A DNA stretch of 64,000 nt from Liolophura sinensis (GCF_032854445.1 NC_088295.1:38102510-38166509), one strand, 5' to 3'. Shown: positions 1 to 12,929, counted from the first letter of the stretch. Made by a program: numbers and translations. Notes: a model not told the origin generated them from the letters alone.

Positions 1-540
1 GATATATAGCACAATTTAATGTATAAATGAATTTTTTTCTGACTGCAAAATCTTTCATAGTCACCGAGTCCGTGTACGGCATGTATTTATGAAAAGTAAT
101 CCATGTTATATTGTCAATTAGTCTTTTTGAAAGCAACGGTAATGGCTTGATCCGCGGAAAATAGTACATGTTATATATCTAAAATATGGAACCAAGTTGT
201 AATTTATATATTTATAATTTTTCTTGCAGCGTTTTTTTTTAAAGGAAGTGAATCGCGATGAACTCAGTATCCCGTCTATAGAAGACTGCTCACAAAATAT
301 ACTGTACTTACTGCATAACCAGTATTTATTAGAAGGACTATGAATCTTGTAGAGGCAAGAGACATTCTCATTAAAAAGACGCTTCTTCATTTATCTCTCT
401 AATGTAACTCAAACAGCAAGTATTTGTTTAAATAGGAAAATAGGTAACTGGTGGGAATACAACTTGTGTAAGGATATTTCTGATATATGGACGTCGAACC
501 AACTCTTTCTGTCAAGGCTGTGTGTCTACAAGATCTGCAA
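1..540. other. intergenic, nothing recognised
   Basis: AT-rich DNA with only short, low-complexity open frames. The 90-codon minus-strand frame at 118-390 has no recognisable domain and no coding-like composition. No RNA gene or repeat was recognised. Confidence 0.5.
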
Positions 541-549
541 GTGACCGCC

Positions 550-3420
550 AACCAGGAATAACTCGGGGCCATTTAACTGGTCCCCTCAGATCAACCGGAA
601 TTACCCGGATGTTTCAGGGGAGCCACTTTGTTCTAATGAATCGATCGTATAGCCAACCATTACGTAACATTACAAAACAAACTTCATTATGCTAGGCGAT
701 GAAACAAGATAATCGATCGTTGAAGCCTCAAAGGTTCAACACGAATAATGCATTTTGTAAAGTGTTTGGATTCTCGAAAATGGTAGAAACCTTTCAACAT
801 GTTCAGTGATGCTATAACAGCTTAAAACATTTTTCTTGAATTGTGTCCACTTTGTAGCAATAGGCCTAAATACAGGATATAACGGGACATTTGTCAATTG
901 AAGGCACTTATCCGAGTAATGTGCTGTTAGTAAGGACGTAATGTCATTGTAAGTACAAAGTGAACGAAACGTCGGCTTCGAAAGGGAATGTTAGGAAAAG
1001 GCGAAAGAAACGAAAGCCCAAAAAACTGTACAAACTCCCAGTCTTCCAAAGGCTTAGCCGTGATCAGAATATCGGGAAAGTGTGAATACCAAGATCTTTC
1101 AGAGTGTCCGTTAGACCCTCTATACTACGGTTATGCACACTGTAACTTCAGGCACTACTTAAGGTCTTTTTGTCATATATATCGCAGTTCCTATCTGGCT
1201 GTACGTGAAAAGGTCTGCCAGCAAGCGGATGGTCGTGGGTTTCTCACGGGTTCTGTCTGGTTTCCTTCCACTTTGATGCTGACCACCGGCGTATAGGTGA
1301 TTAAGTACGACGTTAAACCCTAAGCACTAACTCACTCATACAAGTCAAATATCATTGAGTACGGCGTAAATGAATGAATAAATAAATAAATATATATTCC
1401 TAAGATATATACTACTTCTGTGTAGATACTCTCCTTCGTCGCCATATGACTGAAAAATTGCTAAAAACGCAAGGAGAGTACTGTGTAAGACATGTATTGA
1501 GCCATTGATTTCATCCAGCACATTGTGGTATGTATAAGGCAGAACATGGAAGTCATCGAGTGGAATGAACCAAGGGGAACAACAACACATGTCCAAGTGC
1601 CTAAATTACATTGCTCAAAAGACGTGGAGAAAACGGCTGACAATGTTCTTTCTCTCCGCATGCTTGACGACACCTTGGTTCTACGTCCCTCGCAAAAGCC
1701 ACAATGCTGTTAACTCTGTTATGTATCCATCCTAAAAAAAAAAACAAAGCAAATAATGTATTTGCGCGCATGTGGTGTGCTTGGAAGGTACGTCTACACA
1801 GCACTCAGCCATGACATTAATGGATGGCTTTTGTTTGCAAGTTGTCAGAATGCTGATGTCAACTTTGATGTTGAAACATCAAAGGAAACAAAAAGCCATT
1901 TACACGTTTCAAGATGATGTGAGCTGGTGGAAATGGTATTGTTTGGACATAGATAGATCTGTTGACCGCACATTTTTTAATTGGAAACCTATTTGCCTGA
2001 CTGCTTTTAAGATTTGACTCTGAGAATGATTTGAAAGCAATAACAGAGTGCGTCGATTAACGGTTTTTATCTCTGGAGATCGTCTCCTGTGAGATGTTGC
2101 GACGCTTTGTATGTAACAAGAAAGTACATTTAGCAATTTTGCACTTTAGTGACGTCATTCCTTGGTGATAAGATATGACAGAGAAAGAAGGGTCAACAAA
2201 ACTTGTCAAAAATGCCTATTCTCATCGTTTTTAACGAGAAAAAGTGAACTTGAGTTGATGCTTGACATTGAAACAAGCTAGGCTCAAAACTCACATCATA
2301 AAAATGGACGACACGTACTGTGGCGCGACAAGGATATCTAGAGGCTTATTTGTCAGCAAGTGGCACTAAATGGCGTAAATAAACGATAAAAATTTTTTTA
2401 AAAAATGCAAGAATTCCCAATGTCACAAAGTCAATATCAACGGAAATAAAGAAAATAAAAACTCTACCAGGTGAGCTAAGCTCTTACAAGACCTTTTTTC
2501 AGTATTTTATAAGGACTTGGAAACATGTACGTATCGTCTGAGATATTTGTGTGTCGCCTGAGTCAAGTTGCCGCCTATGCATGCACGTGTCAGGGGTTTT
2601 TGACAAGGGTCACTCAGAACAAGAAATGAAAAAAAACCCGAACAAATAACCAGACCAAAATACAGAATGCCACGCAGGTTTTGATAAATGTTAAACACAA
2701 GCGAAGTCAACATTACACTGTGGAAATCGCCGACACAGTTTGTATAACTTTGTTGGGTATGTATCAGTCTGTACTATTGTCCATTGTCCTGAGGCTGCAG
2801 GTAACCATGACCTGTCAGACAACGCTGACAATAGAATCCTGACAAACGCCTCTACCTTCACTCATAACCTTGTCTGGAAGACTGTCATCAGAAACAGGTG
2901 GTGGCTGAATTGAGCCAGAAAACAGACTCTCTGTGACATTTAGTTGACCCTGACCGAACGAAACAATCCGCTATTGAGGTAAGAAAAATAATTGTCTGTG
3001 TTTTCCCTTAAGAGAGAGAAGGTGTCCGTAGAGAGAATTGGCAGACGCGTCGGTCTCAACTGCTCCACTTCAGATATGAAATCAAATCCGTACCCATTCC
3101 TCGATCCGTGTTTTGGTGCAGAATATCTGCGATTCTCTTTCCGTATCTTCGCCAGATCCGTGTGCGCCCGTGAGTCATTGCCATTTACCTGTAATGAGTT
3201 ATAATACAGGCGAATTTGAAATAATGGTTATACTACTGGCCCCCTACACTAAAACAAACTGGATCCATCATAACAAAGTTACATCTACGCTGATAGTGTT
3301 TTTTTCATCACGAGGTAGTAAAACAGAATATTAACGTACTACACTAAAATGTCTTTTGTCAGATATAAATAGGAAACATATTCCACCGTTCATTAGATTC
3401 ATTAGATTCGATGTTGTTTG
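550..3420. repeat. diverged segmental duplication, copy I
   Basis: Noncoding block that is colinear, with many substitutions and indels, with copy II downstream. The best stretch is about 1490-3420 against about 7130-9140, an offset near 5.65-5.7 kb. Matching landmarks include a 'gtgtgctt' block with a nearby 'cagccatgac' (1776/7390), a 'ccatgacctgtcag' block (2806/8468), 'aaacaatccgcta' (2960/8589) and 'aggaaacatattccacc' (3370/9026). An outlying block at 590-700 resembles 5270-5360, and 780-960 resembles both 5770-5960 and 6505-6640. No long ORF is kept in either copy, so this is probably an old duplication of intergenic DNA or a decayed transposon. Copy I alone carries the SINE at about 1190-1391. 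Confidence 0.6.
1190..1391 (+). mobile_element. SINE fragment (3' half and tail)
   Basis: Contains the body motif 'gatggtcgtgggtttc' and the 'ctgtctggtttcct' block seen in the other SINE copies here. A degraded tail ('taagtacgacgttaaaccc') follows, then a second tail-like motif ('gagtacggcgtaaa') and an ATAAATAAATA run. The tRNA-like head is missing or too diverged to see. It lies inside duplication copy I and is absent from copy II, so it inserted after the duplication or was lost from copy II. Confidence 0.6.
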
Positions 3421-3519
3421 TTTTAATGGCAAGTATTTCTGGCCCAAATTGTTCCGTTTAACCTTGCCCAAGGCGAGTGTTATAGACATGCAGTTGTAGA
3501 ACATGTCCTTGATTATAAC

Positions 3520-3720
3520 GAAACGCTACCATCGTCCCCATAGACATTAGTGAAAACGGTGCCAATCTCACTTACGGCGAGTGTTGTCGAATGAGAGAGA
3601 ATGCGAATCAAGTCCAGCTGATTTTTCCCCTAGCAGCTGTACATGGGTAAAGCAAACAAAGGTTGGCCTATAACATCCCCCCTGCTTGTCTGTGTGGCTC
3701 ATTTCAAACTTGAGAATTCG
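3520..3720. repeat. diverged repeat block D, first copy
   Basis: Resembles 6230-6440: a shared 'agtgaaaacg' start, a 'gccaatctc/gtcaatctc' block, 'ctagcagctgta', and a 'ttg-cctataa' block. Its order relative to the other duplicated blocks differs between the two copies, so the region is a mosaic and not one clean tandem duplication. Confidence 0.5.
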
Positions 3721-4845
3721 TACAGCGTGAAGTATTTAGCGTCGAGTAAAATTGGAATAGGGTTTATTTATAGTTGTTGCCTTACAATCCTTATTACAAT
3801 GTTAATTATACATTCCAGAGTAAGGAAAGTTTTGTCTTAAAAGAGGTCATACGCGGGGTTTGTAAGAATCCGGTACACCTGTCTTTGCAGTCTTCACGTG
3901 TATATAATTTGTGGAAGGTGCAGACTAATATGCACGAGTTATGTCCCCCGCGATCGTGTTATCAGACTTTGAAATCTCAGATTTTCGGGTTGTTTCAGGA
4001 TTGCCACATTCCGTTGTGTCAAGTTGTCAATCACATTGTCGGTTTGTGACAGTGTCGCCGTCGTTGAGGTTTTTGTTTCATTACATTGCGATTTTTACCA
4101 GAAAATCTTCGGAAATTTCCGTACATGTGATTTGCATGTGATGCAATTCACATGGAAACATCATTTGTACTGTCGACTAATCCTTTTTAAATTGGCTGAA
4201 TAACTAAGATGAATCTAGAAGGCTTGGAATATAACGGAACAATACGATTATTTACAGCTTAGTTAACATATACACCGAATTTGTTAAATAGAGGAATATA
4301 CTTTCGGACTGGTTTACAGCAAACATTGTTATCCAATTGCCTTTATAACAGTTAGCAAGCTTTTTGGAATGAGAAAGTGATGTGGGCTTTAAAAAAAAGA
4401 CTATGCTCGACATTATAAGTGGCCAGTACATTGGCCAGTACAAACATGAATAACCTGCGTGATTTGTAGTTCCCTTGTCAGATTATTGGATTACTGTACT
4501 GCAGTGTCGTATAATCGTGTTCAAATATATTTTGAGTCTACAAATTGCTATGATAAGCTCTGATCATTAATAACAGTATGCAGTCAATGACAGAAAAACG
4601 CAGTTTTATTGTTCATGTCGCGATATTTGGAATGAAAATATATTTACATGTATATTTGTGTGGCAGTCACCGTTATCACCACTGATAACCTCTGAAGTAA
4701 TATACACCTGCGGACGTCTAACCACAATGCACTTTGGCCCTAGGAAACCCTGCATCTCTTAGTGCTCATTTAAGAGTGGTCATTAAGCCAACTTGAGTTC
4801 ATCATCGATCATGTCATGGCATTCTTTATAGTGTCCTGAAATCTA
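3721..4845. other. intergenic, nothing recognised
   Basis: AT-rich sequence without a supported gene. A direct repeat of 'tggccagtac' near 4420-4442 is the only local structure seen. Confidence 0.45.
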
Positions 4846-4847
4846 GG

Positions 4848-5012
4848 GAGGCCGTACGTGAGAAGGTGTTTCAGCAACCTTTGGATGGTCGTGGGTTTCC
4901 CCCGGGCTCTGCCCTGTTTCCTCCCGGCATATTACTGGCTGCCGTCAAATAAGTGAAATATTCTTGAGTACGGCGTAAACACCAATCGAAAAAGTAAATA
5001 AATAAATCTAGG
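4848..5012 (+). mobile_element. SINE fragment with AT-rich tail
   Basis: Starts at the 'ggccgtacgtgagaagg' body block, then carries 'ggatggtcgtgggtttcccc', 'ctgtttcctccc', 'aagtgaaatattcttgagta', 'cggcgtaaacaccaatc' and a TAAATAAATAAA tail. The tRNA-like head is absent, as expected of a 5'-truncated copy. The body matches the full-length element at 41395. Confidence 0.75.
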
Positions 5013-5219
5013 GAAGTATATATGCATGGACATTAAAAATCGAATGTTCTATCAGCTTTAAGCTGTTTTTACCAGAAATCTGCTGCATGGGCATTTTTTA
5101 TTATTTTGACTAGAATTCTTTACGTGCTTCGAACATCAAGCTTTCGTTAAAGGTGCAAGTCAGTGTGGTTGTGGATATAACCTGCTTCAGGCTTTTATTA
5201 ATGTATGGAATTCGAATAG

Positions 5220-8200
5220 TCTGGTTCCGGTGTGGTTCTGTCAAGGCTGAGTTGCTAGGTGTACACGTGGCATTAATTGCGGAGAAATAACCTGGATGTT
5301 CCATGGAAGCCACTTTGTCCGAATAAATCAATCGTTTACGCAATCAATACGTAATACTACAACATCACCAAACTACATAAGCGCTAACCTTGAACACCTA
5401 GAATCAATCAATGAAACCATTAAAATTCAGTGGGTATAATGGCGCTTGATTCCCCATCAGTGTATAGAATTTCTTTTTATGGAAGCCGATAGCGGCCATG
5501 CGAGCTTTTGTCCTGTGTCTTATATGGATGAAAACTCGAAAGAACAAAAAAACGAAAGAAAAGCACGAAAGGGCGAGGCAAATTCACAAAAGTCTAGGTG
5601 GGAAAATTTCGCTGTTTTGCTTCGCACTTTCGTACTTTCGTTTCGTCCTTCCATAGTTTTGCCTCGCACTTTTGCCTTGTATTTTCGTGTTTCGTCCCTT
5701 TTCATTTTTTCTGGTCTAAATAATCAATACAAAGGACGAAAACACACATGACCGCCATCTGTTTCCATACCTTTTAGCATGGATCATGTTATAACTGCTT
5801 AAAACGCTTTGTTTTTGTCAGAGTAGAGTCCCGATTGAAGAATTAAAAACAGGATAGAATAGGATGACTTTCTGATGAATTTCAATTACAGGCACTGAAG
5901 CACATAGCTCATAATCGAGAAAGCTTTTGGAAACGCTTTTAATGTCATTGCAAAAACAAAGAGGACCATAAAGAAACACCTGGGCCCAAAATAATTAAAA
6001 AGGAAATCACATTAAAAAGAATCAAACAAACCATGATGCTGGAATTGTCAGTGGTATCAAGTCATCAGGACAATTTTAAGTGTATTTCAAACAGATAGTT
6101 CGGACATTATTTCTAATATCTGATAATGGCAAGTATCATGTAGCAAATGGCAGCAATGCCATGATAACTATAGGACATTCTGATGAAAAGGGCAGCATAA
6201 GAATTTACTTCTGGTGCGGTTAAAACCTTTGTTTCCAGCTGTTTTAGTGAAAACGTTGTCAATCTCTTCTATGGTGAGTTTCGTCTAATCAAAGAGAACA
6301 CCAATCTCCTAACTGAGTTTTTTTCTAGCAGCTGTATGTGCTCTTCAGGTGGATGAAGCCAACAAGTGTTGACCTATAAAATGGCAAATGCCAACTATTT
6401 GTCTCTCTTGCTCAGTTAAATCTTCAGAGGTTGTCAGAATCCCTACAACACGCATTCGTCTGTCTCCTACGAGTAAAATCACGCCAACGTTGTACAGAAT
6501 GCCGTTTAGCATGGACGATGTTAAAATACTTTAAAACGTTTTTTTTTCATCCCCAGAGACGAGTCCTGTTTGCAGAAATAAGGACGTGATTTGAAAGCTC
6601 TCTTAATGTCTTATCAAAACAAAGAGGACTTTATTGGATCGCCTGCATCCAAAATAGTTTAAAAGAAATCACAATAAAAACCATCGAACAAGGTATTTCG
6701 GTTGAAATGGTTTGTCACTGTTTACATACGTCAAGGTTTTATTCGAGCTGTTTATGGTAAAAAATTACTCGCCCTAGCACTATGGATTAAGCAGAATAAG
6801 TTAAAAAAATAATGAACGCCGCCACGTCACTGGCTTAGAATTACTCAAAATGCTGTGTTGTCACCCGATTTATAAAACGAAGGAACCAGGTTTCTTGAGT
6901 GCTTAGCCTCGCAGCAGAATACTGGCTGTATGCATGAATAGAATGTTATCAATGACATACAGTACAGAAAGTGAAACCAGAGCAGCGGCGATAGTGTGAC
7001 ATCTGGCATGTGGTCACACGTAACTGGTGAAATACAGTCGATTTATCTCGGTAAAGATTTTATCCTAACTGTTCATGTAAGCACCTCCTTATATTATGTT
7101 AAGAATCAGCCAATTTTCTGTTGGAAATGCTGGAGTAACAGTGGAATAGTCATCAACTGTAAAAACGACGGTGCCAAGGAAACCAAAGAATAAGGGAGCA
7201 GCGCATCATGTCCTTGTTGCGCGGGTACATTGTTCACAGGTCGTGAACAGAAAAGGACACCCCCACCTCGCTGTGTTTTCTTACTGCGTGTTTGAAGACA
7301 TCTTGGTTCCAGGTCACTCGCAAATGCCGCACTGTCTGTGTTTCCATACAGAATGAAAAAAAATAACGTTCCTTTGTGTTCATGTTGAGCTATAGTTGTG
7401 TGCTTCGAAGATAAGTTTTCCCGGTAGACAGCCATGACGTTAACGGATGGCTCTCATTTCCACGTTATCAGAGAATTGATGTTAGCTTTGATGTTTTACC
7501 ATCAAACAAAACAGAAAATCCATTTAAAGATTTCAACATGACGACCGCGTGAGGAAATGCTTTCGTAAGGAAATTGATAGGTCTGACGACTGATGAGATG
7601 CATATTTTGTATTTAGAAACTTTTGTCTTTATCTGACGGCTTAAAAGTGTGTCTCTTGACTGTCTTGGGCTGACTTGAAAACAGTAACAGATTACATAGA
7701 TCTAATGGCTATTATCCCAGGAGGTCGTCACCTAAGACGTTGCGACCCCTCCTAGCTAACGAGAAAGAACATTTAATAATTCAGTATTTCTATGACGCAA
7801 TTTCCAAGAATTTAAAGGATCGACAAAACTTTGCCGCGTGTCTTATATGATTGTTGGCGATGCGAACAAGTGGAGATCAAATTAATAACTGTCAGACCAG
7901 AAAATCTCAAATCATAAAATGTACGACACAATGGTGAGAATCCGACGTCTGTAGGCTGCTTTATCAGCAAATGGCTCTCTAAATGACAACACAGGCTACA
8001 GATGTGCACTGTAAAAAGGTTACTGACGTTTTTAGTCTGTGACCAAAGTCCAACAATGTTCAGTGCGAGAAAGCAAAAAGCAAGGAATGTAAAGGAAAAA
8101 AACAGCACAGTATATAGGTAAGCTACTTAGCAACACAATATACCAGATTTCTTTCAATATTTTCTCAGCACTGGGATGCAAATAGCAGCCAAAAATCTCA

Positions 8201-9140
8201 CCACTAAGTGTATTTGTGTGATGAGTTCGAATTTTTGTTTTATGCACGAGTTGTTCCTGGCATGGGTGATTTTATGAGGAAAAATAAAATCAAAATATAG
8301 AACGCAACGCGGGGTTTTCCCGCTACAAATGCTCATAACTGATGTCAACTTTACGCAGTACGACAGTGGGTATAGCTGACACAGCTTGAATAACAAAGAC
8401 TTGACTTGACTAGCCATATATCAGTCTGCATTATTGCCCATATTACTGCCCCGTGTCAGCAGTTGACCATGACCTGTCAGATAACGCTGACAACAGACTC
8501 CTGACAAACACCTCTACCATCACTCATAACCTATGTCATGAAAACAGGAGGTGGCTGAATCGAGCCAGGAAACAGAATCTCAAAACAACGAAACAATCCG
8601 CTACTGAGGCCAGAAGAATAATTGTCTGTGTTTTCCCCAAACAGATTAAACAGAGAAAAGGTGTTTGGACTGAGAGTTGAGACAGACGAGTCGGCATCGG
8701 ATGCTCCTCTCTAGACAGGAAATCAATTCAGCATCCATTCCTCGATTTGTGTTTTGGTGCCAGAATGTCTGCGATTCCCATTCCATATCTTTGCCAGTTC
8801 CTTGTGTGTCCCGTGAGTCAAAGCCATTAACCTGTAATGAGTTACAAAAGTCAGTTATGCCACTGGTTCTCTATGCTATTACAGCCTCGATCCATCATTA
8901 CTAAGTTAGATGTACAGTGATAGTGTTTTTCTGATCACGAGTTGTTGGAACGGAATATCAAGTAGTACACTGGGATATGATGTGTCTGCTACGTGAAGAC
9001 AGGTCATTTAATTTACATATTAATAGGAAACATATTCCACCGATGTATGGTAAAGCAGGCATAATGTCGCAAGTGAACCAAATCCTTTTGGACTGAGTCG
9101 ATATTTTATAAATGCAGCTTACTTTCAATGTTGTTTGTTC
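5220..9140. repeat. diverged segmental duplication, copy II (mosaic)
   Basis: Counterpart of 550-3420. About 7130-9140 is colinear with about 1490-3420. The front part is rearranged: blocks resembling 780-960 occur twice (5770-5960 and 6505-6640) on either side of block D (6230-6440). No coding potential beyond short frames. Divergence is high enough that identity is visible only as conserved islands of about 10-20 bases. Confidence 0.6.
5528..5712. repeat. inverted repeat of CGAAAG-type units
   Basis: The left arm is purine-rich (repeats like 'cgaaagggcgaggcaaa') and the right arm is its approximate reverse complement ('tttgcctcgcacttttgcc', 'tttcgtactttcgtttcgtc'). The two arms, each about 70-90 bases, could form an imperfect hairpin around 5605. 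Both strands are open over most of it (101 and 61 codons), which is a composition effect and not evidence for a gene. Confidence 0.6.
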
Positions 9141-10130
9141 TAATATAGAAGCTACTTCTAGTTAAATTGAATAGTTTTTTCGTTGCCCAAATCGAATGTA
9201 TCTGATATGGTTTTGTGGAACAGACCATCGGTTTTAATGATACATTACTATAACTACCGTATAACATATAACAACTCACTATACGGCAAAAATGGCTTTG
9301 TGGAACAGCACAACATTTCAAACTTCAGAGGTCCGTACAACATGAGTCAGTTACAGCCAAAAGTTTCAACTGCAATGTTTTGTGACGCAGATTAAAATCG
9401 TCGATGTTATTACAAGCTCTGTATGATAGAAAACAAAACGAGATATGTATACACGATATGTAGGACATTCTGGGATATTGCCATCCATAAATGTATGGCT
9501 AACAACATCGAAATTAGTCATCTTTATGTCATTCAGTCGACGCGAGACGAAGCCCTGGTGGGTTTTTTTTTTTTTATAGATATGCAAATCTAGATAAGAA
9601 GTGCCATCTGGGGAACCGTTAGTCTGCTGTAGAAATATTTCGTTTACTGCTTTATATAGGGGTTATATATGAGCAGGTCTTCAATATAACGTTTAGTGAA
9701 TGTAAAGGAACAGGCCTATGATGTTGATTGTTTTTAAACATACTCCGCATATTGTCTGCTAATCCGGGTGCTCATTTAGTTTCCATGGCGATGCCTACAT
9801 GCACTGCCGAATTAGATGCTGTTATTAATCAGAAATCGGAGTAGGTCTATAAACCGTGCAACAACTAAACAACTGCCGTTTGTCCTCAGGCATGTATGAA
9901 ATGATGGACTGTCACCAACCAATCAGCTTACCAAGGCGCTTGGTTACTTCTTGACGCTGGGCTGTGGTGTAGAATGCTATATGTGGATATAGGTTTATAT
10001 AACACTGGAGCTTTACACAGCGGTATTTCTCAAGTCTTGTTTGAACTGCGGAGGAGGTTTTTGTATTATCTGGGGAGTGGTTTACTAGACTTAGCCAGTT
10101 ACCTTTTCTCGCTTAGTTCAGATGCATTAT
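9141..10130. other. intergenic, nothing recognised
   Basis: No supported gene, RNA or repeat. A short poly-T run lies at 9559-9572. Confidence 0.4.
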
Positions 10131-10134
10131 CCCC

Positions 10135-10525
10135 CGTCGCATTGTCGCATCACCATATCGGTTTTGTTTTGACCGATTGCCATTTTGTCGGGGTGTTTAA
10201 TTGTCGCATCACCATATCGGTTTTGTTTTGACCGATTGCCATTTTGTCGGGGTGTTTAATTGTCGCATCACGATGTCGGTTTTGTTTTGACCGATTTCCA
10301 TTTTGTCGGGGTGTTTAATTGTCGCATCACGATGTCGGTTTTGTTTTGACCGATTGCCATTTTGTCGGGGTGTCAAATTGTCGCATCACCATATCGGTTT
10401 TGTTTTGACCGATTGCCATTTTGTCTGGATGTCAAATTGTCGCATCACGATGTCGGTTTTGTTTTGACCGATTTCCATTTTGTCGGGGTGTCAAATTGTC
10501 GCATCACGATGTCGGGTTTTCGTGT
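10135..10525. repeat. 59-bp minisatellite, about 6.5 copies
   Basis: Tandem units begin with 'gtcgcatcac' and contain 'cggttttgttttgaccgatt' and 'ccattttgtcggggtgt'. The unit start advances by 59 bases each time. Two alternating variants are present ('accatatcgg' and 'acgatgtcgg', linked to 'gattgcc' or 'gatttcc'). Since 59 is not a multiple of 3, no frame is maintained. The 85-codon frame at 9974-10231 simply runs into the array. Confidence 0.9.
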
Positions 10526-10977
10526 TGTCAGATTATAGCTGACGTTTTTGTCGAACTGCGACTTTGAAAACAAAATCATGAAAATATCACTGATGCAACC
10601 TTGCATGCATGAGACAGATGCAACGTGATTGGCAATCTTGAAAGAATGGCGTCAACAGCATGTGATAAAAATGTTATTGTCTATATTCTAGCTTTCTGTA
10701 TATCTAAAAGTGTGGGCATGAAATATGCCGTTTGTTTACTTGTGTTTTGTTTTAATCACTGAATATCGGTTCAAAACACTGTAACGCCTACATAGCACAA
10801 TGAAAACACCGGTATACTGACGGTATCAGTTTTATTGCCAGTGTGTAGAGTTAATTGCTGGGAACAGAAATAACAGGGAACGGTGGTGAGGTAAACCGCT
10901 ATTTATCTTTCTATCAGCAATTTGAAATGATAACGTTTTGCTTACAAATTACTGTTATGTAACATAACGCTCGGGTT

Positions 10978-11253
10978 ATGGACGAAAATCACGCGCTGCG
11001 AAAATCGATTGAACTATACCGGAAGAGCTGCAATAACTTCCTGTCAAGATTAACTCCTGTAATTAGCCGGGAGGTTGAAACAATTTATTTCCAGACAAAG
11101 ATTCGGGTTACTGTAATAATTGCGCAAATCAATAATTCTGACGGGACATGTGGAAATCATGAAACACGGATGTTTTGCACACGGATGATTTTCACGGTGT
11201 TTTTTGAAGGGAAGCAAGGTGATGTTATTTATAACGGAAATTCGCGGATATGA
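10978..11253 (+). CDS. unrecognised 91-codon ORF, status doubtful
   Basis: ATG-started open frame with an ordinary amino-acid mix and no low-complexity sequence. I recognise no domain or signal peptide. A 113-codon frame overlaps it on the other strand, and codon choice is not clearly different from the surrounding AT-rich DNA. It may be chance, or a fragment of an exon. No splice or promoter context supports it. Confidence 0.12.
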   Translation: MDENHALRKSIELYRKSCNNFLSRLTPVISREVETIYFQTKIRVTVIIAQINNSDGTCGNHETRMFCTRMIFTVFFEGKQGDVIYNGNSRI

Positions 11254-11354
11254 TTCCAAGGTGTGTAAAAACCCACCATTCTCTGTTTTTACGCTGCAAT
11301 GCTTGTAAACTTTTGTTTCACCAGCACAACAATAAAGGAACGGTGACGTACATG

Positions 11355-11417
11355 TATTAAAGAAGTAAAATATTCTTGAGCGCGACGACAAACACTAATC
11401 AATAAATATATAAATCA
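11355..11417 (+). mobile_element. SINE tail remnant
   Basis: 'agtaaaatattcttgag', a degraded 'cgcgacgacaaacacta' and an 'atcaataaatatataaatc' tail match the 3' end of the SINE family in this window. The body is not recognisable. Confidence 0.5.
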
Positions 11418-11885
11418 CGTTACACTTGAACATCAGGGGCCAACTGTTCGAAAGTGTATTAGCTAATACTGGTATTAAGTCATATTTTATACATAAAATT
11501 TTACCAAACTCAGCAACCAATGGAGTTGTCCAGAGTCAAAGTACACTAGCAGCAGTTTTACTTCATATTTAGTATTCTGTTACACATTATTTTTGGGCTA
11601 AGTACAAAATTGAAGGCTTGGTTTAAAGTTAAATCTTACACTCTTAGCTTTGAACCACCGGACTCTGATCTGTCACTTTCATGAACATTCGCGTAACATT
11701 TGGCTGGGTCACTGGGGCCGTAATTGAAACCGCCATAAAATGCTTTATGAAAGAAGCCTGGTTTCCGCATCTTTTTACAGGTTTTAGTCTTCAAGTCTAT
11801 GGATTATCCAATGATATCTCTCCAAAGATATCTCCTCGTCAAGTATTATTTTTACATGGATATTGCATCATTACGTGACCTCAAA

Positions 11886-11934
11886 TCTGATTGGTCATTT
11901 AAATTTGATTGGTCATTTAAATTTGATTGGTCAC
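11886..11934. promoter_or_regulatory. triple ATTGG (inverted CCAAT) repeat
   Basis: Three perfect ATTGG boxes at 11890-11894, 11908-11912 and 11926-11930 sit in an 18-bp tandem repeat (unit 'tgattggtcatttaaatt'). A further 'gattggc' lies near 12197 and a CACGTG E-box core near 12259. ATTGG is the reverse of CCAAT, the NF-Y core, so this could be a regulatory element, but no TATA box or transcript is visible nearby and a simple minisatellite explains it equally well. Confidence 0.35.
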
Positions 11935-12604
11935 CGCAGACGCTTCGCTCTGACAATTCAGTTGTCGAAATTTTTCTCTCAAAAGGTACTAATGATTTCT
12001 TCTGACTATAGCTGTGATGTATCGTCCGTAATTCCGTCAAAGGCACCTTATAGCTCTCAAATATCACTGTCTATCTCTGTTCATAACTATCACTGACTCT
12101 CTACAAATCTTCCGCATTATATATTGTCATCGAAGAAAAAACAAAGAAAAACATAAACGCTCTCATTTTCCAGAAACATCGGTCAATCGAAACTGATTGG
12201 CTAAAAATTTACAAGATGTTCTGTATTTAGACTACCAGACGGCGACAAATGAACACGTCACGTGACTACGCTGCGCTAGGAAATGTACAACTTTAAACAT
12301 ACAATTTATTGTTACATGACACCCACCAGTGAGTCGGTACTGAAGTGATCGTCTCAGGTGTGGCGAGAATTTGTAGCGCTCTTTACACCTTGGCCACAAA
12401 ACTGATGAAAGTGATTCTTTTCAACAGTTGGCGGATAGAATGATATGTAACTTCACCATTTTATAAATAGACGATAATATTTGGTAATTTGTCGACAGAA
12501 CTTGCTGATTTCTTTGGCAGAAAGTGTGCGTAATTTATGCTTATATATGTTAACATATTGGTGACTTTGTGAAATTTACAACGTCAATCATTTGTATTTT
12601 GTAA

Positions 12605-12772
12605 TGTATATCTTACCACTATACCGGTGACAGCGGCTTGATAGAGGAAAGCAACACCGCCCTCCACCAAGTACCTGACGAATTACCTGACTTAAGGCCG
12701 ATACAGAGTCAACAAGAGATGGATTCGAACCCGTGAACGCGGGCCAGGAGCGGATAAGCTGAAGAAAGAATA
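12605..12772 (-). mobile_element. minus-strand tRNA-derived SINE fragment
   Basis: Read on the minus strand it has a B-box-like 'cgggttcgaatcc' (12724-12736) followed by a body that also occurs at 23395-23575 and 42655-42850. On the plus strand the shared blocks read 'acctgac-aa--acctga', 'ttaaggccg' and 'tggattcgaac'. This is a second SINE type or the head of a composite one. No clean target-site duplication was found. Confidence 0.5.
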
Positions 12773-12929
12773 ACATTTTATTAGTCAACTGGCCCATCAA
12801 GATTTCCAGAAGCTCAGTAAAATGAATTAATATTTTGACATTAACCATAGATTATCTTAATGTAAACCGATTAAAGATTTATAATGAGCGGATCGATTCT
12901 AGTTAAAGTCAATAAAATAATTATTTATG

